Assembly: GCF_009467805.1 (NCBI RefSeq)
Contig: NZ_WIAY01000001.1
Coordinates: forward strand, 686,982-750,981
Source: Stenotrophomonas nematodicola
GTDB lineage: Bacteria; Pseudomonadota; Gammaproteobacteria; Xanthomonadales; Xanthomonadaceae
Direction: 5' to 3'
DNA: 64,000 nt
Every line of letters begins with the position of its first letter. Positions within the stretch are counted from its first letter, which is position 1. The position numbers were made by a program, and so were the translations under genes. The notes below the pieces were generated by a model. That model was not told the DNA's origin. It saw only the letters and a program-made list of their open reading frames with translations, and did not search any database. Positions 1 through 10,414 of the stretch are shown in pieces.

Positions 1-363
1 GAACACGGTCTGGATCATGTCGGCCATCTTGCCCGAGGCAGACGAACCGAAGGCCAGCATGTTGCCCGGCTGCACGCCACGGGCGACGGCCTGGGTGGCG
101 CTTTCAACCTGGCGCTCGTACTTGTCCTGGAACTGCGGGTCCGATTCCGGCCCGAGGTAATACAGGAACGGGCTGTTGGTGATGTTGCCCATGTTCTGCA
201 CGGCCACGGCCTGCAGGTACTTCTTCCAGCCGGCATCGTCGTCCTTGCCCGGGGCGACCAGCGCCTGCTGGGCTTCGGCGACCGGAGCAGCCTCTTCCTT
301 CTTGCAGGCGGTGAAGGCCAGCGCGAACGACGCGATCAGCATGGCACGCATGGTGTTGTTCAT
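1..363 (-). CDS. Lipoprotein of unknown function, 3' part outside window
   Basis: The reading frame starts at the ATG complementary to 361-363 and stays open for 121 codons to the window edge, so the C-terminus is missing. Residues 1-20 form a short signal peptide ending in a lipobox-like FTAC, so the mature protein probably begins at Cys20 as a lipoprotein. A short charged and Ala-rich linker follows (KKEEAAPVAE), then a soluble domain rich in Gln, Asn and Tyr. I recognise no catalytic motif and assign no function. It lies 44 bp beyond the coaD stop on the same strand, so it may be read from the rsmD-coaD transcript. Confidence 0.75.
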   Translation of the reverse strand, partial: MNNTMRAMLIASFALAFTACKKEEAAPVAEAQQALVAPGKDDDAGWKKYLQAVAVQNMGNITNSPFLYYLGPESDPQFQDKYERQVESATQAVARGVQPGNMLAFGSSASGKMADMIQTVF

Positions 364-407
364 GGAATTCCTCCCTTGGTGGTTCTTGGTATGTATGGGT
401 CTGGCGG

Positions 408-1533
<1,126 letters not shown>

Positions 1534-1962
1534 GCCCGGCGCCTGGCTGGACGGGTCGACAGGGAAAACGGTGCGGCACGGGTCATGGCACAGGGGCAAC
1601 GGGGGGGCGGGCCGACATTCTAAGCGCTGATCCCCGGCGGGCGCGTTTCATGCACCGGAGACGGCGGATGGCACCGCCGCCCGACCCTCCCGCCATTCGC
1701 CCAGCCAATGACCGCACCGGATTCAATGCAGACATCTGATCGACAGACGGGCAGTGTCGCGTGCAAGCCCTCCTCCCGTGGAAAAAGGCCCCTGATCAGG
1801 ACCTCCGAGTGGCCGGCTGCAACCGCGACCTGCATCGCCCCCGAGCCAGGAAGGATACAAACGGCGGGTATCCGCACGCTCTTGAAAACCCACCCCGCCG
1901 CCCCTACCCCTTGAGCCAGCCGCCGCGCAGGGCGCGGCATCGTCCAAGGAGCATCGCCACTC
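1534..1962. other. Intergenic region between rsmD and htpG
   Basis: 429 bp between divergent genes. The only clear elements are the sigma-32-type promoter at 1881-1906 and the htpG ribosome binding site (AAGGAG at 1948-1953). The rsmD promoter must also lie here, but I could not identify it. I saw no convincing small gene; the open frames crossing it on the minus strand are mostly the unused upstream part of rsmD and antisense shadows of htpG. Confidence 0.6.
1881..1906 (+). promoter_or_regulatory. Sigma-32 (heat-shock) promoter of htpG
   Basis: CTTGAAA at 1881-1887, a 13-base spacer, then CCCCTA at 1901-1906. This is close to the RpoH consensus CTTGAAA-N13/14-CCCCATNT, with an exact -35 element. 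It sits about 55 bases upstream of the htpG start codon, leaving a leader of roughly 45-50 bases, as expected for a classic heat-shock chaperone gene. Confidence 0.8.
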
Positions 1963-3861
1963 ATGACCGTGCAGACCCAAAAAGAAACCCTGGGCTTCCA
2001 GACCGAAGTCAAGCAGCTGCTGCAGCTGATGATCCACTCGCTGTACTCCAACAAGGAAATCTTCCTTCGCGAGCTGATCTCCAACGCTGCCGACGCCTCG
2101 GACAAACTGCGCTTCGAAGCGCTGACCCAGCCGGCCCTTCTTGAGAACGACAGCGACCTGCGCATCCGCGTCAGCTTCGATGCCGATGCCCACACCCTGA
2201 CCATCGACGACAACGGCATCGGCATGAGCCGTGACGAGGCCATCGCGCACCTTGGCACCATCGCCAAGTCCGGCACGGGCGACTTCCTGCGCCAGCTCTC
2301 CGGCGACCAGAAGAAGGACTCCCAGCTGATCGGCCAGTTCGGCGTCGGCTTCTACAGCGCCTTCATCGTCGCCGACCAGGTCGACGTCTACTCGCGCCGC
2401 GCCGGCCTGCCCGCCAGCGAAGGCGTGCACTGGTCCTCGCGAGGCGAAGGCGAGTTCGACGTCGAGAGCATCGACAAGCCCGAGCGCGGCACCCGCATCG
2501 TGCTGCACCTGAAGGACGACCAGCTCGACTTCGCCGATGGCTGGCGCCTGCGCGGCATCATCAAGAAGTACTCCGACCACATCGGCCTGCCGATCCAGAT
2601 GGTCAAGAACGCCCACGGCGACGATGCACCGGCCGAGCCCGAGTGGGAAACCGTCAACCGCGCCAGCGCGCTGTGGACCCGTCCGCGCAACGAGATCACC
2701 GACGCCGAGTACCGCGAGTTCTACAAGCACGCCGCGCACGACCACCAGGACCCGCTGGCGTGGAGCCACAACAAGGTCGAAGGCAAGCTCGAGTACACCT
2801 CGTTGCTGTACGTGCCCGGCCACGCGCCGTTCGACCTCTACCACCGCGATGCGCCCAAGGGCCTGAAGCTCTACGTGCAGCGCGTGTTCGTGATGGACCA
2901 GGCCGAGCAGTTCCTGCCGCTGTACCTGCGCTTCATCAAGGGCGTGGTGGATTCCAACGACCTGTCGCTGAACGTCTCGCGCGAAATCCTGCAGTCCGGC
3001 CCGGTCATCGACTCGATGAAGGCCGCGCTCACCAAGCGCTCGCTGGACATGCTCGACAAGCTCGCCAAGGACTCGCCGGACGTCTATGCCGGCTTCTGGA
3101 AGCAGTTCGGCCAGGTCCTCAAGGAAGGCCCCGCCGAAGACTACGGCAACCGCGAAAAGGTGGCCGGCCTGCTGCGCTTCGCTTCCACCCATGACGCCAG
3201 CGGCGAGCAGAGCGTGTCCCTGGCCGACTACGTCGGCCGCATGATCGAAGGCCAGGACAAGATCTACTTCCTGACCGGCGACAGCCATACCCAGGTCAAG
3301 GACAGCCCGCATCTGGAAGTGTTCCGCAAGAAGGGCATCGAAGTACTGCTGCTCACCGACCGCATCGACGAGTGGCTGATGGGCTACCTGACCGACTTCG
3401 ACGGCAAGTCGTTCGTTGACGTCGCACGCGGCGACCTCGACCTCGGCGCGTTGGAGTCGGCGGAAGACAAGCAGGCCCAGGAAGAAGCCGCCAAGGACAA
3501 GCAGGCCCTGGTCGAGCGGCTCAAGACCGCGCTCGGCGAGGACGTGGCCGACGTGCGCGTCTCGCACCGCCTCACCGACTCCCCGGCGATCCTGGCCATC
3601 GGCGAACAGGACCTGGGCCTGCAGATGCGCCAGATCCTGGAAGCCAGCGGCCAGAAGGTGCCGGACAGCAAGCCCGTGTTCGAGTTCAACCCCGGCCACC
3701 CGCTGATCGGCAAGCTCGACCAGGAAGCCGACGCGGCACGCTTCGACGACCTCAGCCGCGTGCTGTTCGACCAGGCCGCCCTGGCAGCCGGCGACACGCT
3801 GAAGGACCCGGCCGCCTACGTGCGCCGGCTCAACAAGCTCCTGCTCGAACTGTCCGCGTAA
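1963..3861 (+). CDS. htpG: Molecular chaperone HtpG (Hsp90 family)
   Basis: Cytosolic ATP-dependent dimeric chaperone of the Hsp90 family. At 632 residues it is close to the E. coli protein (624). The N-terminal GHKL ATPase signatures are intact: [10 protein letters not shown] near residues 41-50, DNGIGM at 83-88 and [11 protein letters not shown] from about 124. The middle domain contains the conserved stretch around NVSREILQ, and the C-terminal dimerisation region is complete. The ATG at 1963 is preceded by AAGGAG. It is a single-gene unit: a perfect sigma-32-type promoter lies upstream, and a palindrome at 3875-3903 follows the stop codon. Confidence 0.98.
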   Translation: MTVQTQKETLGFQTEVKQLLQLMIHSLYSNKEIFLRELISNAADASDKLRFEALTQPALLENDSDLRIRVSFDADAHTLTIDDNGIGMSRDEAIAHLGTIAKSGTGDFLRQLSGDQKKDSQLIGQFGVGFYSAFIVADQVDVYSRRAGLPASEGVHWSSRGEGEFDVESIDKPERGTRIVLHLKDDQLDFADGWRLRGIIKKYSDHIGLPIQMVKNAHGDDAPAEPEWETVNRASALWTRPRNEITDAEYREFYKHAAHDHQDPLAWSHNKVEGKLEYTSLLYVPGHAPFDLYHRDAPKGLKLYVQRVFVMDQAEQFLPLYLRFIKGVVDSNDLSLNVSREILQSGPVIDSMKAALTKRSLDMLDKLAKDSPDVYAGFWKQFGQVLKEGPAEDYGNREKVAGLLRFASTHDASGEQSVSLADYVGRMIEGQDKIYFLTGDSHTQVKDSPHLEVFRKKGIEVLLLTDRIDEWLMGYLTDFDGKSFVDVARGDLDLGALESAEDKQAQEEAAKDKQALVERLKTALGEDVADVRVSHRLTDSPAILAIGEQDLGLQMRQILEASGQKVPDSKPVFEFNPGHPLIGKLDQEADAARFDDLSRVLFDQAALAAGDTLKDPAAYVRRLNKLLLELSA

Positions 3862-3874
3862 GACCGCGGCACCC

Positions 3875-3903
3875 GACGATGCCGGCCGCAGGTCGGCATC
3901 GTC
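3875..3903. repeat. Palindrome downstream of htpG
   Basis: Ten-base perfect arms, GACGATGCCG at 3875-3884 and CGGCATCGTC at 3894-3903, around a 9-base loop. There is no T-run on either side, so it is either a dispersed REP-like hairpin or a weak terminator between the convergent htpG and the small gene at 3970-4269. Confidence 0.6.
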
Positions 3904-3969
3904 CTGCCACGACGGGCTCCAGGAAAGTCACATGACCCGGTCGTGCCGGCCAACGGTGGCGACCCACGG

Positions 3970-4269
3970 TCAGGCGGTTGCGTCCAGCAATGCGCCAAGC
4001 ATGCCATCGGAGCGCCGGATCACGGCGGCATTGGCCGTGAATGCCAGCACCTCGTTGCGGGCGGCCAGCAGGTCGGTCAACGGGGCCGTCGGGTCCTGGG
4101 GCGTGGTGCCCACGACGGACTGCACCCCGCCGGCAGGCGCAGCGCCCCGCAGCACCTGCAGACGCGTCGCGTCGGGCGCGTCCAGGCTGGCCACGTTGTG
4201 CGCGGCCACCTGTACGCCCTGCTGAGCCGCACGCATGCCGCTGCCCGCGATTGCCAGAATATTGCCCAC
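3970..4269 (-). CDS. Small flagellar-basal-body-rod-like protein
   Basis: A 99-residue protein if translation starts at the GTG at 4269; the open frame runs further upstream but loses all similarity. The N-terminal third (ILAIAGSGMRAAQQ, then VAAHNVASLDAPD) resembles the amphipathic N-terminal helix of FlgB/FlgC/FlgG rod and hook proteins with their NxAN-type motif. The C-terminal third (LAARNEVLAFTANAAVIRR, then SDGMLGALLD) resembles the rod C-terminal domain, where the family has a Y-x-A-N-x-x-V-x-x-x-D-E-M pattern. The large central domain of true rod proteins is absent and no flagellar gene is nearby. The ATG of ftsY is 131 bp away on the opposite strand. The assignment rests on motif recognition only. 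Confidence 0.6.
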   Translation of the reverse strand: MGNILAIAGSGMRAAQQGVQVAAHNVASLDAPDATRLQVLRGAAPAGGVQSVVGTTPQDPTAPLTDLLAARNEVLAFTANAAVIRRSDGMLGALLDATA

Positions 4270-4400
4270 CCGGATGCACCCCGGACCGCCCCGTGCGGCC
4301 CTCCACCGTCGATAGCGGCCGCCGGGCCGCGCACTTGAGTGCACTCGGGGCTGACAGGCCCGAGTGGTAGCATATCCCCCTGATTTCAGCGCCGAATCCA

Positions 4401-5723
4401 ATGCTCAGTTTCTTCCGTCGCAAAAAGCCCCAGGACGCCCCACAGGACGCGCCCAAGACCCAGCACTACTCGGCTGAAGAGCTGGCCGCCGCGTTCCCGC
4501 AGGCGGCTGATGCTGCCGCGCCGCCGGCCCAACCGCCCGCGCCGGTCGTCCCGCCCACCGCACCTCCGGCATCGACCGCACCGGTCGCCCGGGCCGCCAC
4601 GCCCCCGGAACCGACCACACCGGTAGTGCCGCCCGCCGGCCAGCGCCCGACCGACCCTGCACCCGTCGTGCAGGTGACCCCGCCGGTCCTGGTCGCCACC
4701 GACATCGTGCAGGAAGCCGCTCAGCCGACCGAACCGCCCGTGGCGGCCGCCGCCCCGGCCGCCGACATCCTCGAGCCCGGCGATACCACCGCTCCGGCCG
4801 CTCCCGGCAAGCTCGGCTGGCGCGACCGCCTGCGCAACAGCGTCATCGCCCGCAGCTTCGGCGGCCTGTTCTCGCGCAATCCCAAGCTCGACGACGACCT
4901 GCTCGACGAGCTGGAAACCGCCCTGATCACCGCCGATGTCGGCGTTGGCGCCACCACCGCGCTGGTCGAGGGCCTGCGCAAGCGCATGAAGGCGCGAGAG
5001 TTCGCCGACGCCAAGGCATTGCTGGCCGCTCTTCGCAGCGAGCTGATCGCGATCCTGCAGCCGGTCGCCAGACCACTGGTCATCGACCGCACCGCCAAGC
5101 CCTTCGTGGTGCTCACCGTCGGCGTCAACGGGGTGGGCAAGACCACCACCATCGGCAAGCTGGCCAAGCGCTTCAAGGACGACGGCCACAGTCTGATGCT
5201 GGCCGCCGGCGACACCTTCCGCGCCGCCGCCGTGGCCCAGCTGCAGGCCTGGGGCGAGCGCAACGGCGTGGCCGTGGTGGCCCAGGGCCAGAATGCCGAT
5301 GCGGCATCGGTCGCCTTCGATGCGCTGCAGGCCGGCAAGGCACGCGGCACAGAGGTACTGATTGCCGACACCGCCGGCCGCCTGCATACCCAGTCCGGCC
5401 TGATGAACGAGCTGGGCAAGATCCGCCGCGTGCTGGGCAAGATCGATCCGGCCGCGCCGCACGAGGTGCTGATGGTGATCGACGGCACCACCGGGCAGAA
5501 CGCCCTCTCCCAGCTGCGCCAGTTCCACGCGGCGGTCAACGTCACCGGCCTGGTGGTGACCAAGCTGGATGGCACCGCCAAGGGGGGCGTGGTGTTCGCG
5601 CTGGCCCGCGAGTTCGGCATTCCGATCCGCTTCGCCGGCATCGGCGAGCGCCCGGAAGATCTGCGCGTGTTCGATCCGGAAGCGTTCGTCGACGCGCTGC
5701 TGCCCGAGGCCCTGGGCGGCTGA
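4401..5723 (+). CDS. ftsY: Signal recognition particle receptor FtsY
   Basis: SRP receptor GTPase that docks ribosome-nascent-chain-SRP complexes at the inner membrane for co-translational insertion. The 440 residues divide into a basic membrane-binding N-terminus (FFRRKK at 4-9), a Pro/Ala-rich linker of about 120 residues in place of the acidic A domain of E. coli, a helical N domain, and the G domain. G-domain motifs are G1 GVNGVGKTT at about 241, DTAGR at about 323 and TKLDG at about 387. The mutY start overlaps its stop codon (TGATG), indicating translational coupling. Confidence 0.97.
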   Translation: MLSFFRRKKPQDAPQDAPKTQHYSAEELAAAFPQAADAAAPPAQPPAPVVPPTAPPASTAPVARAATPPEPTTPVVPPAGQRPTDPAPVVQVTPPVLVATDIVQEAAQPTEPPVAAAAPAADILEPGDTTAPAAPGKLGWRDRLRNSVIARSFGGLFSRNPKLDDDLLDELETALITADVGVGATTALVEGLRKRMKAREFADAKALLAALRSELIAILQPVARPLVIDRTAKPFVVLTVGVNGVGKTTTIGKLAKRFKDDGHSLMLAAGDTFRAAAVAQLQAWGERNGVAVVAQGQNADAASVAFDALQAGKARGTEVLIADTAGRLHTQSGLMNELGKIRRVLGKIDPAAPHEVLMVIDGTTGQNALSQLRQFHAAVNVTGLVVTKLDGTAKGGVVFALAREFGIPIRFAGIGERPEDLRVFDPEAFVDALLPEALGG

Positions 5724-6844
5724 TGCCCGGCGTGGACGGGCGCGGCGACGCCTTCGTCGGCCGCCTGCTGCCGTGGTTCGACGGCCACGGCCGGCATGAC
5801 CTGCCGTGGCAGCACCCGCGCTCGCCGTACCGGGTGTGGCTGTCGGAGATCATGCTGCAGCAGACCCAGGTCAGTACGGTCATTCCGTACTTTCTGACGT
5901 TCCTGCAGGTCTTCCCCACCCTGCCCGCGCTGGCCGCAGCCAGCAACGACGCCGTGATGGCACGGTGGGCCGGGCTTGGCTACTACGCGCGTGCGCGCAA
6001 CCTGCATGCCGCCGCGCAACGCTGCGTGGCCGATCACGATGGCGAGCTGCCGCGCGATCTCGACGCGCTGCACGCCCTGCCCGGCATCGGCCGCAGTACC
6101 GCCGCCGCAATCCTCAGCCAGGCCTGGAACGATCGCCATGCGATCCTCGACGGCAACGTCAAACGCGTGCTCACCCGCTATCACGGCATCGACGGCTTTC
6201 CCGGTCTGCCGGCCGTGGAGAAGGTGCTCTGGGGGCTGGCAGAGGCGCACGTACAGCACGTTCCCGACGGTCGCATGGCCGACTACACGCAGGCGCAGAT
6301 GGATCTGGGCGCCACCGTATGCACGCGCAGCCGTCCCGCCTGTGTGATCTGCCCGTTGCAGGACGATTGCGTGGCGCGCCGTGAAGGCCGCACCGACCGG
6401 TTGCCCACGCCCAAACCAGGCAAGGCACTGCCCGAGCGCGAGGCCGTGGCCCTGCTGCTGCGCGATGACCGCGGCCGCGTGCTGCTGCAGAAGCGGCCGG
6501 ACACCGGCATCTGGGCGCAGTTGTGGACGCTGCCCCAGGCCGAGCATGGCAGCGCGCTGCAGGACTGGTTCGACGCGCACCTGCACGGCTCGCTGGACGA
6601 CGCGGAGGCGCTGCCGGTGCTGGAACACACCTTCAGCCATTACCGCCTGCACCTGCAGGTGCTGTCCTGCCAGGTGGACGGCCTGCGCGCCGATGTCCCG
6701 GGCCTGCGCTGGGTCGCTCCGGTGGACCTGCCCACGCTCGGCCTGCCCGCACCGATCCGCAAGCTGCTCGACACCGGCGCGCCGCCCGCCTCGCCCAAGC
6801 GCCGTACAATGCGACGCGCGTCCTCCCCACCCGTTTCCGAGTAA
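5723..6844 (+). CDS. mutY: A/G-specific adenine DNA glycosylase
   Basis: Removes adenine mispaired with 8-oxoguanine or guanine in base excision repair. Visible features are the catalytic Glu42 in [10 protein letters not shown], the helix-hairpin-helix [10 protein letters not shown] around 119-128, the catalytic Asp143 in [10 protein letters not shown], the four [4Fe-4S] cysteines C200, C207, C210 and C216 in the C-x6-C-x2-C-x5-C pattern, and the C-terminal NUDIX-like 8-oxoG recognition domain from about residue 240. Length (373) is normal for the family. It overlaps ftsY and is followed after 4 bases by yggX; mutY-yggX is a widely conserved pair. Confidence 0.97.
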   Translation: MPGVDGRGDAFVGRLLPWFDGHGRHDLPWQHPRSPYRVWLSEIMLQQTQVSTVIPYFLTFLQVFPTLPALAAASNDAVMARWAGLGYYARARNLHAAAQRCVADHDGELPRDLDALHALPGIGRSTAAAILSQAWNDRHAILDGNVKRVLTRYHGIDGFPGLPAVEKVLWGLAEAHVQHVPDGRMADYTQAQMDLGATVCTRSRPACVICPLQDDCVARREGRTDRLPTPKPGKALPEREAVALLLRDDRGRVLLQKRPDTGIWAQLWTLPQAEHGSALQDWFDAHLHGSLDDAEALPVLEHTFSHYRLHLQVLSCQVDGLRADVPGLRWVAPVDLPTLGLPAPIRKLLDTGAPPASPKRRTMRRASSPPVSE

Positions 6845-6848
6845 GCCC

Positions 6849-7121
6849 ATGCCCCGCACCGTTTTCTGCCAGTACGAACAACGCGACACCGACGGCCTGG
6901 ACTTCGTGCCCTATCCCGGCGATCTCGGCCAGCGCATCTTCAATCACATCGGCAAGAGCGCGTGGGCCGCATGGCTGGCGCACCAGACGATGCTGATCAA
7001 CGAGAACCGGCTGTCGCCGCGCGATCCCAGGCACCGCGCGTTCCTGGAAGAAGAGCTGGTCAAGTACCTGTTCTCCGGCGGCGCAGAAAAGCCGGCCGGT
7101 TACGTCGCGCCGGAGGCGTGA
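6849..7121 (+). CDS. yggX: Fe(2+)-trafficking / oxidative damage protection protein YggX
   Basis: A 90-residue protein that closely follows E. coli YggX along its length: N-terminal [10 protein letters not shown] with the conserved Cys7, [13 protein letters not shown], then [19 protein letters not shown] and the C-terminal YLFSGG. The family protects Fe-S clusters and helps move iron under oxidative stress. I chose the ATG at 6849, four bases after the mutY stop, rather than the long upstream extension of the frame, which lies inside mutY. It is probably co-transcribed with ftsY-mutY. Confidence 0.95.
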   Translation: MPRTVFCQYEQRDTDGLDFVPYPGDLGQRIFNHIGKSAWAAWLAHQTMLINENRLSPRDPRHRAFLEEELVKYLFSGGAEKPAGYVAPEA

Positions 7122-7128
7122 GGCCGCT

Positions 7129-7149
7129 GTGCCGGCCAGTGGCCGGCAC
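7129..7149. repeat. REP-like palindrome between yggX and the DUF6491-type lipoprotein gene
   Basis: Perfect 9-base arms (GTGCCGGCC and GGCCGGCAC) around AGT, in the 52-bp gap between convergent genes. It has the size and composition of the GTAG-type dispersed palindromes found elsewhere in this window but lacks a GTAG end. It could serve as a bidirectional transcription stop. Confidence 0.55.
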
Positions 7150-7173
7150 CTGCACGGCAGGTCGCGGTACGCC

Positions 7174-7614
7174 TTACGGCTCCCGCTCCTGCAGCTTCGC
7201 CTGGCGCATGTCCTGTTCGGACGCGCGCAGCGCCTTGATGTCCAGTTTCTGGATGCTGCGGATGAAGCACGGCATGTTCATCGGGCCCAAGGTCGGGTCG
7301 CGGACCAGGACCTTGTCGAAGCGCGATGACACCCGTCCGGTGCGGCTGGTCAGCGCGATCTCCAGCGCGTAGTCCAGGCCCTGGCACGGGCCGGTCAGCT
7401 CGAGCAGATAGGCCTCGCTCGGGCGCGTCCATACCGCCAGCGCACTGTCGCCCAGTTCGGTCCAGCCATTGATGCCGCCATACAGCGGCATGTCCTGCTG
7501 CGGCGGTGCCGCATGGGCGCGGTACAGCGACAGCTTCTGCTCGGACGTCAGGCGACCACTGGTCGCACAGGCGGACAGGGCCAGGCACAGGGCGACGGCA
7601 ACATGGGCTTTCAT
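7174..7614 (-). CDS. Lipoprotein, DUF6491-like
   Basis: 146 residues from the ATG at 7614. The signal peptide KAHVAVALCLALSAC has its lipobox Cys at residue 16. The mature part contains motifs recalling a xanthomonad lipoprotein family (DUF6491): SLYRAHAAPP, a central WTRPSEAYLLEL, then a DKVLVRDP segment and a pair of cysteines in the second half. The final helix is charged (EQDMRQAKLQEREP). Function is unknown. It is transcribed towards yggX and lies 96 bp downstream of the lolD stop on the same strand. The family name comes from memory of the pattern and should be checked. Confidence 0.75.
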   Translation of the reverse strand: MKAHVAVALCLALSACATSGRLTSEQKLSLYRAHAAPPQQDMPLYGGINGWTELGDSALAVWTRPSEAYLLELTGPCQGLDYALEIALTSRTGRVSSRFDKVLVRDPTLGPMNMPCFIRSIQKLDIKALRASEQDMRQAKLQEREP

Positions 7615-7710
7615 GGAACCTCCGGCGGGGTGGGCTGCAGGCATCATGCGCCCCCCGGGATGATGCCGGCGCATGCAGCCCGCCGGCAGTTCAGCGCCTG
7701 GACGGGGTGC

Positions 7711-8439
7711 TCAGACCTGGTCGTGCGACAAGGCGTGCAGGCGACCTTCGCGCAGTTCCAGCACGCGGTCCAGCTTGCGTGCCAGGCTGCGGTCGTGGGT
7801 CACCAGCACCAGACTGGTGTGGTGGGCGCGGTTGAGCTCCAGCATCAGGTCGAACACGGTCGCGGCGGTCTTGTCGTCCAGGTTGCCGGTGGGCTCGTCG
7901 CCCAGCACGCAGGCCGGCCGGTTGACCAGCGCGCGGGCCACGGCGGCGCGCTGGCGCTCGCCACCGGACAGCTCGCTGGGCTTGTGCTCCAGGCGGTGGC
8001 CCAGGCCGACCGACTCCAGCAGCGAACGGGCGCGCGCCTGTGCATCGGCCACGTCCGCACCGCCCAGCAGCACCGGCATCATCACGTTCTCCAACGCGGT
8101 GAATTCGGGCAGCAGGTGATGGAACTGGTACACGAAGCCCAGCGTGCGGTTGCGCAGGCTGCCGCGCGCTGCATCGGAGAGCTGCGACATGCGCACGCCA
8201 GCCACCAGCACCTCGCCCGCCGTGGGCAGGTCCAGGCCACCAAGCAGATGCAGCAGGGTGCTCTTGCCGGCACCGGAGGCGCCGATGATCGCGACCGTCT
8301 CGCCGGTGTTGACGCTGAGGTCCAGGCCATCGAAGACCGGGGTCTGCATGCGCCCTTCCGAATAGGTCTTGCCCAGGCGCTCGGCGCGGAGCACTTCCTG
8401 GCCGCGGACGCTCACGTCATGCCCGATCACATCATTCAT
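7711..8439 (-). CDS. lolD: Lipoprotein-releasing system ATP-binding protein LolD
   Basis: ATPase of the LolCDE complex, which extracts outer-membrane lipoproteins from the inner membrane and passes them to LolA. It has Walker A GASGAGKS at 53-60, signature LSGGERQR at 157-164 and Walker B with D-loop ([12 protein letters not shown], about 178-189). The 242-residue length is normal. The characteristic LolD segment [18 protein letters not shown] is present (102-119), which separates it from MacB-type ATPases. Its start overlaps the end of lolC by 8 bases, so the two are translationally coupled. Confidence 0.96.
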   Translation of the reverse strand: MNDVIGHDVSVRGQEVLRAERLGKTYSEGRMQTPVFDGLDLSVNTGETVAIIGASGAGKSTLLHLLGGLDLPTAGEVLVAGVRMSQLSDAARGSLRNRTLGFVYQFHHLLPEFTALENVMMPVLLGGADVADAQARARSLLESVGLGHRLEHKPSELSGGERQRAAVARALVNRPACVLGDEPTGNLDDKTAATVFDLMLELNRAHHTSLVLVTHDRSLARKLDRVLELREGRLHALSHDQV

Positions 8440-9673
8440 AACGCAGGGCCTCCGCCGGCTGGGTGCGGGCAGCGCGCCACGCGGGATACAACGTCGCCAG
8501 GAAGCTCATGACCAGTGCGACCACCGTGATGATGATGATGTCCGGCGCCTGCATGTCGGTGGGCAGGCCGGTGATGTAGTAGACGTCCTCGGGCAGCAGC
8601 TTGACGTTGAACACCGTCTCGATCGCACCGAGGATGCGTTCGAGATTCAAGGTCAGGGTGATGCCGCCGATCACGCCCATCACGGTACCGAAGATGCCGA
8701 TCAGCGAGCCCTGCACCATGAAGACCTGCATCACCCCGCCCGGGGTCAGGCCAAGCGTGCGCAGGATCGCGATGTCGGCCTGCTTGTCGGTGACCAGCAT
8801 CACCTGCGAGGACACCAGGTTGAAGGCCCCCATCGCGATGATCAGCGACAGCAGGATGCCCATCACCACTTTTTCCATGCGCAGCGAGTGGTACAGGTTG
8901 GCGTTCTGCTGGGTCCAGTCGCTGACCCGGTAGGCCCCGTGCAGCGCATGCGCCAGATCCAGGCCGACATCCAGCGCCTTGTCCATGTCGTGCAGCTTCA
9001 GGCGCACGCCGGTCGCGCCATCGATGCGCAGGACACGCTCCAGGTCGCTCATGTTGGCGTAGGCCACGCCGCGGTCGATCTCGTTGTAGCCGGCCTCGAA
9101 GATGCCGCTGACGGTGAAGCGCTTCAGCCGCGGCATCGCGCCCATCGGCGTGCCCTGCACTTCGGCCAGCGTCACCACCACGGTGTCGCCGACATCCACG
9201 CCGAGCCAGATGGCCAGTTCACTGCCCAGCAGCAGGTTGTAGCTGCCGGGGGTCAGGCTGTCGTAGCTGCCGCGCTTGAGCTTCTGATTGATGACCGAGA
9301 CCGTGGGCTCCAGCGCCGGGTCGATGCCCTGCACGATCGCGCCCTGCACGCGTGGACCGCTCAGCATGGCCTGGATCTCGATGTACGGCGCGGCACCGGC
9401 CACGCGCGGGTCCTTCATGGCCAGATCCACCGACCGCTGCCAGTCGGCCATCGGCGCGCCGTCGCTGGTGATGGTGGTATGCGCGGACATCTGCAGCAGG
9501 CGGTCGCGGATCTCCTTCTGGAAGCCGCTCATCACCGCCAGGGTGGTGATCAGCACGGTCACGCCCAGCGCGATGCCAAGGATGGACGCCATCGAGATGA
9601 AGGAGATGAAGCCGTTGCGACGTTTGGCGCGCAGGTAACGCAGGCCGATTGCGACAGGTATGGGTTTGAACAT
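8432..9673 (-). CDS. lolC: Lipoprotein-releasing system permease, LolC/LolE family
   Basis: 413-residue inner-membrane subunit of the lipoprotein exporter. The N-terminus ([19 protein letters not shown]) is the conserved LolC/E start, followed by the first transmembrane helix, a large periplasmic domain (about 50-260) and three C-terminal helices ending in [15 protein letters not shown]. Only one permease gene accompanies lolD. Xanthomonads often have a single LolF-type permease or a distant second copy, which this window cannot decide. It is likely the penultimate gene of an sdhE-ygfX-lolC-lolD run. Confidence 0.92.
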   Translation of the reverse strand: MFKPIPVAIGLRYLRAKRRNGFISFISMASILGIALGVTVLITTLAVMSGFQKEIRDRLLQMSAHTTITSDGAPMADWQRSVDLAMKDPRVAGAAPYIEIQAMLSGPRVQGAIVQGIDPALEPTVSVINQKLKRGSYDSLTPGSYNLLLGSELAIWLGVDVGDTVVVTLAEVQGTPMGAMPRLKRFTVSGIFEAGYNEIDRGVAYANMSDLERVLRIDGATGVRLKLHDMDKALDVGLDLAHALHGAYRVSDWTQQNANLYHSLRMEKVVMGILLSLIIAMGAFNLVSSQVMLVTDKQADIAILRTLGLTPGGVMQVFMVQGSLIGIFGTVMGVIGGITLTLNLERILGAIETVFNVKLLPEDVYYITGLPTDMQAPDIIIITVVALVMSFLATLYPAWRAARTQPAEALRYE

Positions 9674-9696
9674 GCAGGTGTGCCGGACAATTCAGG

Positions 9697-10146
9697 CTAT
9701 GGTGCCATTGCGCGACGTGAACGGGAAATGCAGCGGGTGCCGACGGCCAGTCGCAGTTCACGTCGCTGCGCCGCCGACAGGGTATCGGGCCAGAACAGCA
9801 GTGCGTGCCGGCGCCACCCCTGCCGCCAGCGAAGCTGGACCAGCGGTCCCCGGAACCGCACCACGAAGGCCTCGACCGGCCTGCCGTCCACCATGACGGC
9901 CGCCTCGCCAGGCGGAACAAGCAGGTGCCGGGGACGCCGACGGACCTGACCTGCCGCTTCGACAAGGGACGCCATCACGACCGTCCCGGCCACCCACTGC
10001 CAGTGCGGCGACGGCAGATCGCTCATCGACAGCGCCCAGGGCACGAGCATCGCCAGCAGGACCTGCACGCGGCATTGCCTGCGCGAGGGCCGCCATTCAA
10101 GCCGGCAGGGCGCGGATCCTGGCGATGAGCGCGGCCGGCTCGGCAT
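9697..10146 (-). CDS. ygfX: YgfX (CptA)-like membrane protein
   Basis: 149 residues from the ATG at 10146, which overlaps the 3' end of sdhE by 50 bases; the frame has no later ATG or GTG before the conserved part begins ([11 protein letters not shown]). Two hydrophobic segments follow ([13 protein letters not shown] and [16 protein letters not shown]), then a soluble C-terminal part with LWW/F-type motifs ([19 protein letters not shown]) matching the end of E. coli YgfX, where a similar LWL..DSM..AEWRDLRR occurs. YgfX pairs with SdhE in enterobacteria and has been reported to affect MreB and FtsZ. The family is inferred from layout and motif pattern. Confidence 0.72.
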   Translation of the reverse strand: MPSRPRSSPGSAPCRLEWRPSRRQCRVQVLLAMLVPWALSMSDLPSPHWQWVAGTVVMASLVEAAGQVRRRPRHLLVPPGEAAVMVDGRPVEAFVVRFRGPLVQLRWRQGWRRHALLFWPDTLSAAQRRELRLAVGTRCISRSRRAMAP

Positions 10147-10345
10147 GGGGGCACTCCTCGTAGCCCATGAACCACCGCCACAGCCTATCGTCCTCGCATT
10201 CCAGCAGGAACAGGAAAACCTCGCGCTCTGCAGTCGGCGCACCGGCCCATTCGCGGTCAAGGTAACGCTCGAACAGCTGGTCCAGCTCACGCATGCCACG
10301 GCGGCAGCGCCAACGCAGCTTTTTCAGCAGGGTTGCTTCATCCAT
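10097..10345 (-). CDS. sdhE: FAD assembly factor SdhE
   Basis: An 82-residue helical protein needed for covalent attachment of FAD to SdhA. It contains the family hallmark RRGMRELD (15-22, with the RGxxE motif that contacts the flavoprotein), and downstream LFERYL, then [23 protein letters not shown]. It follows sdhB on the same strand after about 120 bp that hold tandem palindromes, so it may share the sdh transcript at a reduced level. It overlaps the YgfX-like gene by 50 bases, as in many gammaproteobacteria where the two genes travel together. Confidence 0.95.
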   Translation of the reverse strand: MDEATLLKKLRWRCRRGMRELDQLFERYLDREWAGAPTAEREVFLFLLECEDDRLWRWFMGYEECPHAEPAALIARIRALPA

Positions 10346-10379
10346 CGGTGTGGCTCCTTGAACGGCAAGGCCTTAAACG

Positions 10380-10406
10380 GTAAAGCCGAGCATGGCTCGG
10401 CTTTAC
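10380..10406. repeat. Hairpin between sdhE and sdhB
   Basis: Perfect 11-base arms, GTAAAGCCGAG at 10380-10390 and CTCGGCTTTAC at 10396-10406, with a 5-base loop. In the minus-strand direction of transcription it lies after sdhB and before sdhE. It may stabilise the sdhCDAB message or attenuate read-through into sdhE. Confidence 0.65.
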
Positions 10407-10414
10407 CTTTTCGG

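Noticed and set aside
1723..3699. A 658-codon open frame on the minus strand
   Set aside because: Antisense to htpG, which has complete Hsp90 motifs; the antisense translation is His/Gln/Val-rich low-complexity sequence.
4721..6889. A 722-codon minus-strand frame across ftsY and mutY
   Set aside because: Shadow of two well-identified genes on the other strand.
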